NCBI RefSeq assembly: GCF_003260975.1
Contig: NZ_CP030041.1
Location: forward strand, 4,467,501 to 4,531,500
Source: Echinicola strongylocentroti
Lineage (GTDB): Bacteria; Bacteroidota; Bacteroidia; Cytophagales; Cyclobacteriaceae
Reading direction: 5' to 3'
DNA length: 64,000 nucleotides
The notes under the pieces are model-generated. The model ran no database searches and was not told the origin of the DNA. It saw nothing but the letters and a program-made list of their open reading frames with translations. Below, one piece after another: positions 45,266 through 54,011 of the stretch. Numbering within the stretch: the first letter of the stretch is position 1; every line of letters starts with the position of its first letter. The translations under genes were made by a program, and so were the position numbers.

Positions 45266-47308
45266 TTAACTGAGTTTTGGGAATTGGTCAATTGCTTCTG
45301 CTACCGTGGCCACTGGGCGCTGGCAGGTCTTGTCAAAACAAACGTAAATTAACGCATTTCCATTTTGATCTGCTACTTTATCAGCCAAAAGTGGGATGTC
45401 CTTGGTGTCGGTTTCTGATGCTGCAGTGACCTTCAGCATAGGCGAGTTCTTATGGAGCTCCTGAGCCAAGGAAACAGCTCCTTTTCCGATGATGGCTACT
45501 TCTGGTGTGCCGATGAATTCCGAAAGGTATAGGCTTGCCCATTGAGTCAGAAATCCGGGGTCTGAAAGGATCAGCTTTCGCATCAGCCCTAGCAGTTGGC
45601 CTGTCAATTGGAGGTAACGGTCATCGTAGAAGTACCGGCCGAGTTGGTGAAGGTTACTGGCCATAAGTGCATTGGAAGAAGGGATTACGTTGTCAAATAT
45701 CTCCTTTTTGTTGGCGATAAGTACTTCAGCATCAGGGTTGTTGAAGTAGAAGAGACCATCGTCTTCGTCAAAATAATGGGTCAGCACAAAATCAGTGAGG
45801 TCCTTGGCTTTGAAGAGCCATCGCTTTTCACTGGTGAGTTGGTACAGGTGGATGAATCCTTGAATTACAGCTGCATAGTCCTCCAAAAAAGCAGGCGTGT
45901 AGGCCTTGCCTTCTTTGTAAGTACGGTAGAGCTGGTCTCCTTTCAGCATATGATTTATGATGAATGTTCCGTTTTGTATCGCCAGTGTCTTGGCGGATGG
46001 ATTCTCCGTAGCCCAAAAAGCCTGTACCAGACCCGAGATGGTCAGCCCGTTCCAGCTTGCGATGACCTTGTCATCTAGACCTGGCCGAGGGCGTAAATCA
46101 CGGATTTTTAATAGCTTTGATTTGGTTGTCCGAAGCTTGTCTGTCAGTTGGTCGGTAGAAAACCCGTATTTTGCAGCAATGGTTTCATAGGAGGATTTTT
46201 GGAAAAGTATATTGACGCCTTTTTCCCAGTTGCCTGTTGGGGTAATCGTATAAAGGTCATAAAACCAAGTTTCGTCCTCTTCAAGAATGCTCTCCAGTTC
46301 TTCATGGGTCCAAGTGTAAAACTTGCCCTCTTCGCCTTCGCTATCTGCATCCAATGCTGCATAAAAACCTCCTTCACTTTGAAGCATTTCCCGTTGGAGC
46401 CACTGGATGGTCTCATTTATTTTTTCCTCAAACAATGCTTCACCGCTCTGCTGATAGGCCTTGGCATAAAGCGAAAGCAATTGTCCATTATCATAGAGCA
46501 TTTTTTCGAAGTGAGGAGCAAACCACTCCCCGTCCACAGAATACCTGGCAAAGCCGCCGGCTACATGATCATATATGCCACCCATGCCGATTTTATGTAA
46601 GGTTAAGTTGACTTTTTCATGTATTGCTGTATCGTTTCGTAGCGAGGAGTAGCTTAGTAGAAATTCCCAAACCGAGGGCATTGGGAATTTTGGTGTACGA
46701 TTAAAGCCACCCCATTGTGGGTCCACTTGACCGGCGATTTTTTGGGCAATATGCGTCAGGTCTCCTTGGGACAATTTGCTGGAATCCTCTGTTAATTGGT
46801 ATTTTTGCCGTTCTTTTAGCTTGATGCTGTTTCCAAAGCCCTCAGCACTTTTTGCCAGTTCTTCAAAATGTTTGTCATAGGCTTCAGCGATATTTTGTAG
46901 CAATCCATTCCAGTGGGTATTGGGGAAGTAGGTGCCACCATAGAAAGGCTTTTGGTTTGGCATGAGGAAGACATTGAGAGGCCATCCGCCTTGTAGTCCC
47001 ATGGACTGGACCGCATCCATATAGATGTTGTCAAGATCAGGACGCTCCTCTCGGTCGATTTTGATGGCCACAAAGTGCTCGTTCATGATAGCGGCAGTGG
47101 TTTCGTCCTCAAAGCTCTCGTGCTCCATTACATGGCACCAGTGGCATGCGGAATAGCCGATGGATACGATGATGGGTTTGTTCTCTTTTTTGGCCTTTTC
47201 CAATGCTTCAGACCCCCAAGGGTACCAGTTGACAGGGTTGTGGGCATGTTGAAGCAGATAGGGACTTTGGCTATGGATGAGCTGGTTGGCTTTTTTTGAC
47301 ATGGACAT
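45266..47308 (-). CDS. Thioredoxin-domain protein with glucosidase-like C-terminal domain (DUF255 / YyaL)
   Basis: A 680-residue protein of the family related to human SPATA20. The N-terminal thioredoxin-like domain carries [17 protein letters not shown] (CxxC near residues 55-58) and is followed by an (alpha/alpha)6-barrel region resembling six-hairpin glycosidases ([48 protein letters not shown]). The biochemical activity is not established. There is no signal peptide, so it is cytosolic. It lies between the GSCFA gene (11-base gap) and priA (5-base gap) in one leftward operon. Confidence 0.9.
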   Translation of the reverse strand: MSMSKKANQLIHSQSPYLLQHAHNPVNWYPWGSEALEKAKKENKPIIVSIGYSACHWCHVMEHESFEDETTAAIMNEHFVAIKIDREERPDLDNIYMDAVQSMGLQGGWPLNVFLMPNQKPFYGGTYFPNTHWNGLLQNIAEAYDKHFEELAKSAEGFGNSIKLKERQKYQLTEDSSKLSQGDLTHIAQKIAGQVDPQWGGFNRTPKFPMPSVWEFLLSYSSLRNDTAIHEKVNLTLHKIGMGGIYDHVAGGFARYSVDGEWFAPHFEKMLYDNGQLLSLYAKAYQQSGEALFEEKINETIQWLQREMLQSEGGFYAALDADSEGEEGKFYTWTHEELESILEEDETWFYDLYTITPTGNWEKGVNILFQKSSYETIAAKYGFSTDQLTDKLRTTKSKLLKIRDLRPRPGLDDKVIASWNGLTISGLVQAFWATENPSAKTLAIQNGTFIINHMLKGDQLYRTYKEGKAYTPAFLEDYAAVIQGFIHLYQLTSEKRWLFKAKDLTDFVLTHYFDEDDGLFYFNNPDAEVLIANKKEIFDNVIPSSNALMASNLHQLGRYFYDDRYLQLTGQLLGLMRKLILSDPGFLTQWASLYLSEFIGTPEVAIIGKGAVSLAQELHKNSPMLKVTAASETDTKDIPLLADKVADQNGNALIYVCFDKTCQRPVATVAEAIDQFPKLS

Positions 47309-47319
47309 CGGTTTTTTCC

Positions 47320-48300
47320 TTAATGGGTAAGAAGTTGGTCGGTTACCAGTTTGATCTCTTTGGTGAAATCAAATTTACCGGACATTTGTTCCATTTTGCT
47401 AAGCAGATTTTTCAGGAATTTTTGATGGGACTCACTTTCTGCGTTAAATGGCTTATGTGCTAGGGCAGTTTTTATCGCCATGATATGTTTGGCCTGTTTT
47501 TGGGCGTTTTCACTAAGGTGACTTTTGGCAAAACGCTCCCAGATATAGTCTTCTGCTTGTGCGGAAGGGTGGATAAGGTCGTCTTTATAGAACCGGTAAT
47601 CCCTTAATTCATCCATCATGATTTCATAGCTGGGGAAGTAGTTGATGTTATCATAGGATTCAGCGATTTGTCCACAAGCTACCCTTAGGGTTGATTTGCT
47701 AAGTTGGTTTTCTGGAATGCCATCTTTGGTGTGCCTGACCGGGCTTACTGTCAGTAGGATGTTCAGGTTGGCATTCACTTTATTTAGGTGTTGGTAGGTA
47801 GTGGCAAAAGCCTGTGTTATTTCATCTATGGAAAGCATCCTTTTCGAGAATTCCTTGGCTGGTTGCTTGTGGCAGTTGGCTACGATCTTTCCAGAGGGGT
47901 TATGTTCATGGATATAAGCAGTACCCAAGGTGATGATCAGCAAGGAAGCGGAGCTAAGAGCTTCTTTGGTCTTTTTTGTGGTAGTGGAGAGCAACTGTAG
48001 GAGGCTCTCTTTGCTGGAAGCTGCCATTGAAGAATGACAGGAGAAGTGAAGGTGGCGCCCATCATGTTTCAGGAATAGCTCCTCGGGAAAGGGGGCATTT
48101 GTCAAGGTCGTATCAATGAGTTGTAAAAGGGAAATTGGATTGAAAAGTGTCCCAAAAGGATTGTTGAGGACATTGAACTTCCTTTCGGATAATTTCTGCC
48201 CCATCACATTCGAAAAACAAGAACCTAATGTCACTATCTCCTGTGAATGGTCAAGCGGCTCAGAGAAAAGAGGGATTTCAAAGGTTGTCTGTAACTGCAT
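47320..48300 (-). CDS. GSCFA-domain protein
   Basis: A 326-residue protein of the GSCFA family, named after its N-terminal motif, seen here as [13 protein letters not shown] (about residues 26-38). Other family features are [16 protein letters not shown], the [13 protein letters not shown] segment and a C-terminal [17 protein letters not shown] motif resembling the Asp-His block of SGNH hydrolases, with the GSC serine as likely nucleophile. It is therefore probably an esterase or acyl-transferase-like enzyme, substrate unknown. First gene of the GSCFA / DUF255 / priA operon. Common in Bacteroidota and Proteobacteria. Confidence 0.88.
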   Translation of the reverse strand: MQLQTTFEIPLFSEPLDHSQEIVTLGSCFSNVMGQKLSERKFNVLNNPFGTLFNPISLLQLIDTTLTNAPFPEELFLKHDGRHLHFSCHSSMAASSKESLLQLLSTTTKKTKEALSSASLLIITLGTAYIHEHNPSGKIVANCHKQPAKEFSKRMLSIDEITQAFATTYQHLNKVNANLNILLTVSPVRHTKDGIPENQLSKSTLRVACGQIAESYDNINYFPSYEIMMDELRDYRFYKDDLIHPSAQAEDYIWERFAKSHLSENAQKQAKHIMAIKTALAHKPFNAESESHQKFLKNLLSKMEQMSGKFDFTKEIKLVTDQLLTH

Positions 48301-48522
48301 AAAACGAAATTAATGAAATTGTGGCAATGATCAGTTTTATAGTAGCGGATGATTTAAGTTTTATGTATATATTTATTTTGAAGGGGTTGTATTAATAAAG
48401 TGTTAATAATAAGGGGTTGATATTGAGAATATGTTTTTGAAGAGCTATTTTTATGGCCTGACTATTTCAATATTTTTAATTCAACCTGGGTGATGTATCC
48501 CTCGGGTTAAACCAAATCGTTT

Positions 48523-48771
48523 ATGAAGACACTTGCTTTAGAGAAAACCGTAACTGCGACCGTTGAAAAACTACGAAAGCTCAACATCCAAGAACAGTTG
48601 ACAGAAGAACTGCAGTGGTGTTTAGGAAGCTACCGTTATGATCAGAATCCCAGTGGGCTGATTGAAAAAAGCACCGTGGCCTTGGATGCTTTAAAGGCTG
48701 AAAAGCAAAAAAACAGCCGCGCTGTTTCCAAAAAACTAATCGAAGATTTGGAAAAAGTGGCTTCTGTCTAA
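48523..48771 (+). CDS. Small alpha-helical protein of unknown function
   Basis: An 82-residue cytosolic protein, almost entirely helical: MKTLALEKTVTATVEKLRKL, LTEELQWCLGSYRYDQNPSG in the middle, and a basic coiled C-terminal helix. I do not know the family. It starts with ATG and its codon use is like its neighbours. It is divergent from the GSCFA gene; the AAGGGGTTG direct repeats at 48381 and 48411 lie upstream. Small size and lack of a recognised domain leave some doubt that it is expressed. Confidence 0.65.
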   Translation: MKTLALEKTVTATVEKLRKLNIQEQLTEELQWCLGSYRYDQNPSGLIEKSTVALDALKAEKQKNSRAVSKKLIEDLEKVASV

Positions 48772-48900
48772 ATGAAAAGGAAGCTAGTAAGGCTTAAATG
48801 AATCCCTTTGATCTTTTAGGAAATAGGTAGATCCTTTGGTTTCTTGGAGTAAGAACCCTTTGATATTCCTGTGTGTTGTTGTTGGGGCTGCATATTAGGT

Positions 48901-48937
48901 AAAAAAAAGGCTATCCGCTTAGCAAGTGGATAGCCTT
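48901..48937 (-). terminator. Terminator of the rpsF-rpsR-rplI operon
   Basis: A 14-bp stem (AAGGCTATCCGCTT with AAGTGGATAGCCTT, one G-T wobble) with a 3-base loop and T8 on the minus strand, 31 bases past the rplI stop. Confidence 0.92.
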
Positions 48938-48968
48938 AAATTGGTTATGTGTAAATCGAGGGAGTTGC

Positions 48969-49412
48969 TTATTCAGCTACAACTTCGAATTTAGCTTCAG
49001 TTTTTACTTCTCTGTGAAGGTCTACTTCAGCTACATACTCTCCGGCGCCAGTAACAGGGGTGCTGATAGCGATTTTCTTTCTATCCACTTCCACACCTTT
49101 TTCTGCAAGGGCATCAGAGATTTGCAGGGTTGTTACTTTACCAAAGATCTTACCAGAATCGCCAATTTTAGCTTTGATTTCTAGTTTGATACCTTCGATT
49201 TTGGCAGCGATCTCTTCTGCTTCAGTTTTGATTTTCTCTGCTTTGTGAGCTGCTTGTTTTATATTTTCTTCAAGGATTCTCCTGTTAGAGGCTGTGGCCA
49301 ATACCGCAAAACCTTGAGGGATTAGGTAATTTCTTCCATATCCAGGTTTTACAGTAACTAGATCATTTTTATAGCCAAGTCCTTTTATGTCTGTTTTTAA
49401 GATAACGTCCAT
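48969..49412 (-). CDS. rplI: Large-subunit ribosomal protein bL9
   Basis: A 147-residue ribosomal protein binding 23S rRNA near the L1 stalk. The N-terminal domain MDVILKTDIKGLGYKNDLVTVKPGYGRNYLIPQG is diagnostic (given here in its key segments: GLGYKNDLV, VKPGYGRNYL); a long connecting helix follows (NRRILEENIKQAAHKAEKIK) and then the C-terminal globular domain. Last gene of the S6/S18/L9 operon, ending at a strong terminator. Confidence 0.98.
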   Translation of the reverse strand: MDVILKTDIKGLGYKNDLVTVKPGYGRNYLIPQGFAVLATASNRRILEENIKQAAHKAEKIKTEAEEIAAKIEGIKLEIKAKIGDSGKIFGKVTTLQISDALAEKGVEVDRKKIAISTPVTGAGEYVAEVDLHREVKTEAKFEVVAE

Positions 49413-49457
49413 TGTAGTTGTCTAAATTTAGTAAATATTGAATAGAACAGGGCCGGA

Positions 49458-49709
49458 TTATTTTAGTCCGTCAGTTACATATGGTAACAAGGCCAAATGT
49501 CTTGCTTTTTTGATGGCGTTGGCCACTTTTCTCTGGTATTTAGCAGAGTTTCCTGTTAGTCTTCTAGGAAGGATTTTACCTTGCTCGTTTACAAATTTCA
49601 ACAAGAAGTTAGGATCCTTGTAATCAATATATTTGATGCCTAGCTTTTTGAATCGGCAGTACTTCTTCTTGTTTTGCTCTCTGTTGATTGGTTCGTTCTT
49701 AAGTGTCAT
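49458..49709 (-). CDS. rpsR: Small-subunit ribosomal protein bS18
   Basis: An 83-residue ribosomal protein that binds 16S rRNA as a pair with S6. [20 protein letters not shown], the [20 protein letters not shown] segment and [12 protein letters not shown] are characteristic. Its ATG overlaps the rpsF stop by four bases, so the partners are made together. Confidence 0.98.
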   Translation of the reverse strand: MTLKNEPINREQNKKKYCRFKKLGIKYIDYKDPNFLLKFVNEQGKILPRRLTGNSAKYQRKVANAIKKARHLALLPYVTDGLK

Positions 49710-50077
49710 TTTGCAGCCTCCTCTTTAGTTTCTGTTTTTTTGTTGAATTCACCCTTTCTTCTCCTTTCAGCATAAACAATAGCGTGCTTGTTCAGTGCTG
49801 TAGTCAAGAAACGCATCACTTTTTCGTCCCTTCTCAATTCGATCTCGTATTTTTTGATCAAAGTAGGTTCGCTCTTGAATTCTACCATTACGTAGAAACC
49901 GGTGCTTTTCTTGTCGATTGGGTAAGCTAACTTCTTAAGACCCCAGTTTTCAACATTAATAACTTCTGCCCCCTGTTCTTTTAACAAGTTCACAAACTTG
50001 TCAACGGTATCCTTCATCTGAACATCAGACAAAACGGGAGTTAAAATGAATACCGTTTCGTAATTTCTTTGGAACAT
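49706..50077 (-). CDS. rpsF: Small-subunit ribosomal protein bS6
   Basis: A 123-residue ribosomal protein, partner of S18 on the 30S platform. [36 protein letters not shown] and RDEKVMRFL are family motifs; the C-terminal tail is charged ([11 protein letters not shown]). First gene of the operon, with a consensus promoter 37 bases upstream. Confidence 0.98.
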   Translation of the reverse strand: MFQRNYETVFILTPVLSDVQMKDTVDKFVNLLKEQGAEVINVENWGLKKLAYPIDKKSTGFYVMVEFKSEPTLIKKYEIELRRDEKVMRFLTTALNKHAIVYAERRRKGEFNKKTETKEEAAK

Positions 50078-50113
50078 TTTAATTATTGTTTTTAGTAATT
50101 ATTAAACAGATCG

Positions 50114-50144
50114 CAAAATTACAGGTTTATTTTAATTAATCAAA
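50114..50144 (-). promoter_or_regulatory. Promoter of the rpsF operon
   Basis: Minus-strand TTTG (50144-50141), a 19-base spacer and TAATTTTG (50121-50114): an exact match to the Bacteroidota consensus TTTG-N19-TAnnTTTG. The leader before the rpsF ATG would be about 30 bases. Confidence 0.78.
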
Positions 50145-50261
50145 CTACATTCTCTAAATTGATTCGTGCTTTCCCCAGAATTAGCGCCTTTTGGCTTTTC
50201 CAGTTTAATCCGATTGATGCATGTTTCCTGTTAGTGGATGTGTCACTAAGGTGGGGTGAGT

Positions 50262-50298
50262 AAAAAAAATCACCTGCAAACAGAAAGCCTACAGGTGA
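50262..50298 (-). terminator. Terminator of the coiled-coil membrane protein gene
   Basis: TCACCTG (50270-50276) pairs with CAGGTGA (50292-50298), with further inner pairing, followed by T8 on the minus strand; about 80 bases past the stop, beyond repeat R3. Confidence 0.8.
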
Positions 50299-50323
50299 CC
50301 GCATCAAATAAATATGTCAAACT

Positions 50324-50378
50324 TTAACCCGAATATGCATTAGCCTATCTATTGTAGTCCTGCATAAACCGGGTTTAA
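50324..50378 (-). repeat. Intergenic repeat R3 (minimal ~55-bp form)
   Basis: TTAACCCGAATATGCATTAG at one end and TGCATAAACCGGGTTTAA at the other, imperfect inverted repeats around a short CTATCTATTGTAGTCC centre. It is the smallest family member: essentially two ends and no middle. It ends one base beyond the stop codon of the leftward gene at 50380, i.e. within its 3' untranslated region. Confidence 0.8.
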
Positions 50379-50379
50379 T

Positions 50380-51300
50380 CTATTTTACTTCAAAGGTGCG
50401 GTTGCCAATATTGAATCCTTCGGAATAAACCTTTACTTGATAGGTTCCCTCAGGGTAATCAGATTCTTTCTGGTACAGGTAGATCAGGCTCTTTCTGGTA
50501 TTATCGTACAGGATAGCTTGTTTGGCAGTATAAAATTCCTCTCTCCCGTCAATGGTAAACGTACCGGAACCTTTGGCAATGTCAAAGATCACTTGGTTGT
50601 TAGGGGCGATTACCTGCACAAAGATATCCCGGGTGCCGGGTTCGGCCACATTGTTTTCGGTAATGTCAAGGGAAACCTTTAGCTTATCTATGTGGCGATT
50701 ACGAAAAGAACCTTCCCTTTCACGGCCCCTAGAGTTGACGGCAGCTACCACGATGTTTTCGGCATATAGCTTTTGTGCTATATTGACTTTCTCCTCAAGT
50801 TTTTCTTGCTTTAGATTGAGCTGGACGATAGAATCTTCAATTTCGGCTTTGGAGGTCTTTAAGTCTTGGTTTTCTGTAAAAAGTTGCTCGTTGACCTTTT
50901 TGAGCTGTTCGATTTCGGTATCTTTTTCAGTGAGCACACCAGAGAAGCTGTCTATTTTTTTGTTCAGTTCATTGATTTCAGCAGTGCTTCTGTTTCGTTC
51001 TGTGTTCCGTTCAGCCAGTAGTTGCTCTTTCAGGACGACCAATGAATCGACATTGCCGCCTAATTTTTTTATTTCGTTGATACGGAGGTCCAATTGATAG
51101 GCCATGCTGTCGATGCGGAGGTTGAGATCGTTGTTCTCTTCTGATAAAATGAGGATTTCTTCCGTCTTTTGTGACTTGTCCACACTGTCAAAGTACAGTT
51201 TAATGCCACTGAAGATGACTAAAAGTAGCAAAACAATGATCAGGATATTTTTCCCCTTTTCATTTCTTGACGATTTCTCTTCGGGTATATTAGTACTCAT
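50380..51300 (-). CDS. Membrane-anchored coiled-coil protein, unknown function
   Basis: A 306-residue protein with a basic cytosolic N-terminus (about 18 residues), one transmembrane helix (NILIIVLLLLVIFSGIKLYF, about 18-38), a long coiled coil (about 45-185, heptads such as LNKKIDSFSGVLTEKDTEIE), and a C-terminal beta-rich domain (about 190-306; KLKVSLDITENNVAEPGTRD, YQVKVYSEGFNIGNRTFEV). The topology suggests that the coil and C-domain lie in the periplasm. I do not recognise the family. It stands alone, divergent from the TPMT-like methyltransferase. Confidence 0.75.
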   Translation of the reverse strand: MSTNIPEEKSSRNEKGKNILIIVLLLLVIFSGIKLYFDSVDKSQKTEEILILSEENNDLNLRIDSMAYQLDLRINEIKKLGGNVDSLVVLKEQLLAERNTERNRSTAEINELNKKIDSFSGVLTEKDTEIEQLKKVNEQLFTENQDLKTSKAEIEDSIVQLNLKQEKLEEKVNIAQKLYAENIVVAAVNSRGREREGSFRNRHIDKLKVSLDITENNVAEPGTRDIFVQVIAPNNQVIFDIAKGSGTFTIDGREEFYTAKQAILYDNTRKSLIYLYQKESDYPEGTYQVKVYSEGFNIGNRTFEVK

Positions 51301-51342
51301 ATAAGTTGAATATTAGACCGTTAACGCAAACAAATTTTATAA

Positions 51343-51939
51343 ATGTATCCTTTACTTGATGAAAATTATTGGCTCTCCAGGTACCAGCAGAATGAAATTG
51401 GCTGGGATGCTGGCGAAGCAACCCTTCCACTAAAGCAATATTTAGACCAACTTCTAGATTATAGAGTAGAGATTTTGATCCCCGGAGGGGGAAATGCACA
51501 TGAAGCAGCTTATGCTTTTGATAAAGGGTTTGAAAATGTACATGTACTGGACATTGCGAAAGCCCCTATTCTGCAATTTCGAGAAAGGCACCCTGAATTT
51601 CCCAAGGCGCATTTACATCACCAAAACTTCTTTGACCATCATGGAGAATATGACTTGATTTTGGAGCAGACGTTCTTTTGTGCTTTGGCTCCCAATTTAC
51701 GAAATGATTATGTTAATAAAATGGCGCAGCTATTAAAACCTCAAGGTAAGCTTGTCGGGGTGTTGTTTGACGTGGACTTTGGGAAGGAGGGACCACCATT
51801 TGGTGGAAACAAAGATCTCTACGAAGCTGTTTTATCAGAAGGGCTTGAGCTTTTAATGCTTGAGCCATGTTACAATTCCATTGCCGCAAGAGCAGGAAGG
51901 GAGTTTTTTTTCATGGCTCAAAGAAAGGATGTTACCTAA
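51343..51939 (+). CDS. TPMT-family SAM-dependent methyltransferase
   Basis: A 198-residue class I methyltransferase of the thiopurine S-methyltransferase-like group. The N-terminal segment NYWLSRYQQNEIGWD aligns with the TPMT opening, the SAM-binding loop is ILIPGGGNAHEAAYAF (about 46-61), followed by the acidic end of strand 2 (VLDIAKAP) and YDLILEQTFFCAL. These proteins methylate thiols, selenols or halides; the substrate is unknown. The stop overlaps the convergent methyltransferase gene by four bases. Confidence 0.85.
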   Translation: MYPLLDENYWLSRYQQNEIGWDAGEATLPLKQYLDQLLDYRVEILIPGGGNAHEAAYAFDKGFENVHVLDIAKAPILQFRERHPEFPKAHLHHQNFFDHHGEYDLILEQTFFCALAPNLRNDYVNKMAQLLKPQGKLVGVLFDVDFGKEGPPFGGNKDLYEAVLSEGLELLMLEPCYNSIAARAGREFFFMAQRKDVT

Positions 51940-52712
51940 TAATGAAGAATGTAGTGCTGTTTTTTTAACCCTTTCTTGAAGAACACTACGCCACACTCAA
52001 AAAAGTCCATGCTCATGGTGACAGCAACATGGGATTTTATGGCTTCCCAGGCTTTTTCCATCTCTATGGAGCGGTGAATATCCCCGATAATGACAATGCT
52101 ATCTTCCTTAAGGTGAGGGAGCAGGGTGTTCCAGAATGCAAGGGTAGCTGGGTAATTGTGATGGGCATCTATCAGGGCAAAATTAACTGTTGGCCTTTGC
52201 TCCAAAAAGGAAGGAAGGGTAGAGGATAGGTGGCCGGGAAGCAAGGTTACGTTGGGGAAGTCCGAAAAGGTGTTTTTTGCCACTTGGGCCAATTCTGGTG
52301 CCCCTTCAAATGTGTAAACCGTGCCCTTGGTGACTTTGGCCAAATAGCAGGTGGTCATCCCCACGCAGGTGCCCAGTTCCAATACCATATAGGCAGGGGA
52401 AATGGAGCAAAAATATTGGTAAAGCAACGAGAATTTCGGTTGGCTGGAACTGTGTTTGGTGATAGCGGAGATTTTTCGGACAGGATGCTTTAAGTGAATT
52501 GATCCGGAGCCAAAGTCCTGCACGGTAATGGAGGAGTCGTTGGAGAGGAGCCTATGCCTTTTTTTTTCAAGCGTCGGATCCCTTTTCTGTTTGGTGAAAT
52601 CCATTAAAGTGTCATAGATCTGAAAAGCAAAGGGGCCTTGCAGGGAATGACGATCTACCTTGAGCAAAAAATAGCGAAGATAGGCAAAGAATGGATATAT
52701 TCGATAAAACAC
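51936..52712 (-). CDS. Class I SAM-dependent methyltransferase (O-methyltransferase-like)
   Basis: A 258-residue protein with the Rossmann-type SAM site VLELGTCVGMTTCYLA (about residues 115-130), YTFEGAPELA for the ribose contact, and NFALIDAHHNYPATLAFW, which resembles the catalytic metal/Asp region of O-methyltransferases. Substrate unknown. The start is GTG at 52712, overlapping the TAG stop of apaG by one base; no ATG would preserve the hydrophobic N-terminus (FYRIYPFFAYLRYFLL), which may associate with the membrane. Confidence 0.78.
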   Translation of the reverse strand: MFYRIYPFFAYLRYFLLKVDRHSLQGPFAFQIYDTLMDFTKQKRDPTLEKKRHRLLSNDSSITVQDFGSGSIHLKHPVRKISAITKHSSSQPKFSLLYQYFCSISPAYMVLELGTCVGMTTCYLAKVTKGTVYTFEGAPELAQVAKNTFSDFPNVTLLPGHLSSTLPSFLEQRPTVNFALIDAHHNYPATLAFWNTLLPHLKEDSIVIIGDIHRSIEMEKAWEAIKSHVAVTMSMDFFECGVVFFKKGLKKQHYILHY

Positions 52713-53098
52713 TAGTTGTGGAAGATGTTGGCAATAAGTTGGAATTCAGGTATGGTGACAGCAATGATCTTGCCGTCCTGAATACGCTCCATTGAATAGC
52801 TGCCTTTCATTTTGCCTTTGCCAGAATGAAGGTTGCACCCAGATACATATTGATGGGCATATCCTGGTTCTATGATGGGTTGCTGGCCGATTACACCATC
52901 CCCTTCGATGACCCGCGCTTCTTGGCCAGCATCAAATACTTCCCAGCGCCGCCTTAGGAGTTGGATGGTGCTATTGCTGTTGTTTTCTATGGTAACTTTA
53001 TACGTAAAGACAAAGTGGTGTTGGTGCGGACTGGAGTATTCCGCTTGGTAGGTAGCTTCTACGCTTACTTTGATGCCTTCTGTAATAGCTGTTACCAT
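52712..53098 (-). CDS. apaG: ApaG-domain protein
   Basis: A 128-residue fibronectin-type beta-sandwich protein. I use the ATG at 53098 (MVTAITEGIKVSVEATY) because the upstream extension to 53155 is not family-like. Conserved segments are FTYKVTIENNS, QLLRRRWEVFDA, VIEGDGVIGQQPIIEPG and the GCNLHSGKGKMKGSY motif. ApaG is linked to metal efflux by old genetics, and the domain occurs in human PDIP38 and F-box proteins; the molecular function is unclear. One-base overlap with the following methyltransferase gene. Confidence 0.92.
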   Translation of the reverse strand: MVTAITEGIKVSVEATYQAEYSSPHQHHFVFTYKVTIENNSNSTIQLLRRRWEVFDAGQEARVIEGDGVIGQQPIIEPGYAHQYVSGCNLHSGKGKMKGSYSMERIQDGKIIAVTIPEFQLIANIFHN

Positions 53099-53169
53099 TA
53101 AATTTTTTCTAAAAGGATTTTTGTTCGAAATTAAGGGTTTATTGTGAATTCTCAAGAGAAATAATCTAA

Positions 53170-53832
53170 ATGAACGTTAAAATAGCTCCCTCCTGGAAGG
53201 AGAAATTATCTGAAGAGTTTGAAAAGCCCTATTTTAAATCCCTGGCGGCATTTGTGAAAAATGAATACCAGCAAAAACAAATTTACCCTACGGGGGGCGA
53301 AATCTTCAATGCATTTGATAAATGCCCCTTTGACGATGTGAAGGTGGTCATACTTGGCCAAGACCCTTATCACGGTCCAGGGCAGGCACATGGACTTTCC
53401 TTTTCTGTCCGTGAAGGGGTGCCTTTTCCTCCTTCTTTGCTGAATATTTTTAAAGAATTAAAACAAGATTTGAATATCGATATTCCTTCCCATGGGAATT
53501 TGGAGCGCTGGGCGGCTCAGGGGGTTCTTATGCTCAATGCCACCCTTACCGTGGAAGCGCATAAGGCAGGATCACACCAAAAGAAAGGCTGGGAGGAATT
53601 TACCGATGCGGTGATCCGGAAGCTTGCCGAAGAAAGGGAAGGATTGGTGTTTATGTTATGGGGGGCTTATGCTCGAAAAAAAGCCGCCTTTATTTCTGAT
53701 CAAACACACCTCAAACTCCATGCTCCCCATCCGAGCCCTCTCTCTGCGTATAGAGGTTTTTTGGGCTGCGGACATTTTAGCAGAACCAATGATTACTTAA
53801 AAGAGAAAGGGGTTGAGCAAATTAACTGGTGA
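53170..53832 (+). CDS. ung: Uracil-DNA glycosylase (family 1)
   Basis: Removes uracil from DNA, starting base-excision repair. The 220-residue length is normal. The water-activating motif [18 protein letters not shown] (about residues 63-80, catalytic Asp65) and the DNA-intercalation loop [14 protein letters not shown] (about 189-202, His189) are both intact. It is divergent from apaG with only 71 bases between starts, and repeat R4 begins four bases after the stop. Confidence 0.97.
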   Translation: MNVKIAPSWKEKLSEEFEKPYFKSLAAFVKNEYQQKQIYPTGGEIFNAFDKCPFDDVKVVILGQDPYHGPGQAHGLSFSVREGVPFPPSLLNIFKELKQDLNIDIPSHGNLERWAAQGVLMLNATLTVEAHKAGSHQKKGWEEFTDAVIRKLAEEREGLVFMLWGAYARKKAAFISDQTHLKLHAPHPSPLSAYRGFLGCGHFSRTNDYLKEKGVEQINW

Positions 53833-53836
53833 AAGG

Positions 53837-53899
53837 TTGAACCCCGTTTATTCAGGCCACAATACACAAGAGATAGGTTAATGCATATTCCGGGATTAA
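53837..53899 (+). repeat. Intergenic repeat R4 (minimal ~63-bp form)
   Basis: Left end TTGAACCCCGTTTATTCAGG; right end GATAGGTTAATGCATATTCC followed by GGGATTAA. Same orientation as R1, R2 and R5, almost no internal sequence. It begins directly after the ung stop codon. Confidence 0.8.
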
Positions 53900-53943
53900 G
53901 CAATAGCATGCCACATATCATATACTATAGACCAAATACCACA

Positions 53944-53986
53944 TACAAAAAAAGGCGGCGAAGCTATCATTGCTTCCCGCCTTTTT
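53944..53986. terminator. Bidirectional terminator between ung and lepB
   Basis: AAAGGCGG-C-GAAGC pairs with GCTTCCCGCCTTTT (one bulged base) around a 7-base loop, with A-rich and T-rich flanks on the two sides. It ends 26 bases before the lepB stop. Confidence 0.82.
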
Positions 53987-54011
53987 TGATGATGCTAGTT
54001 CCTCTGAATAC

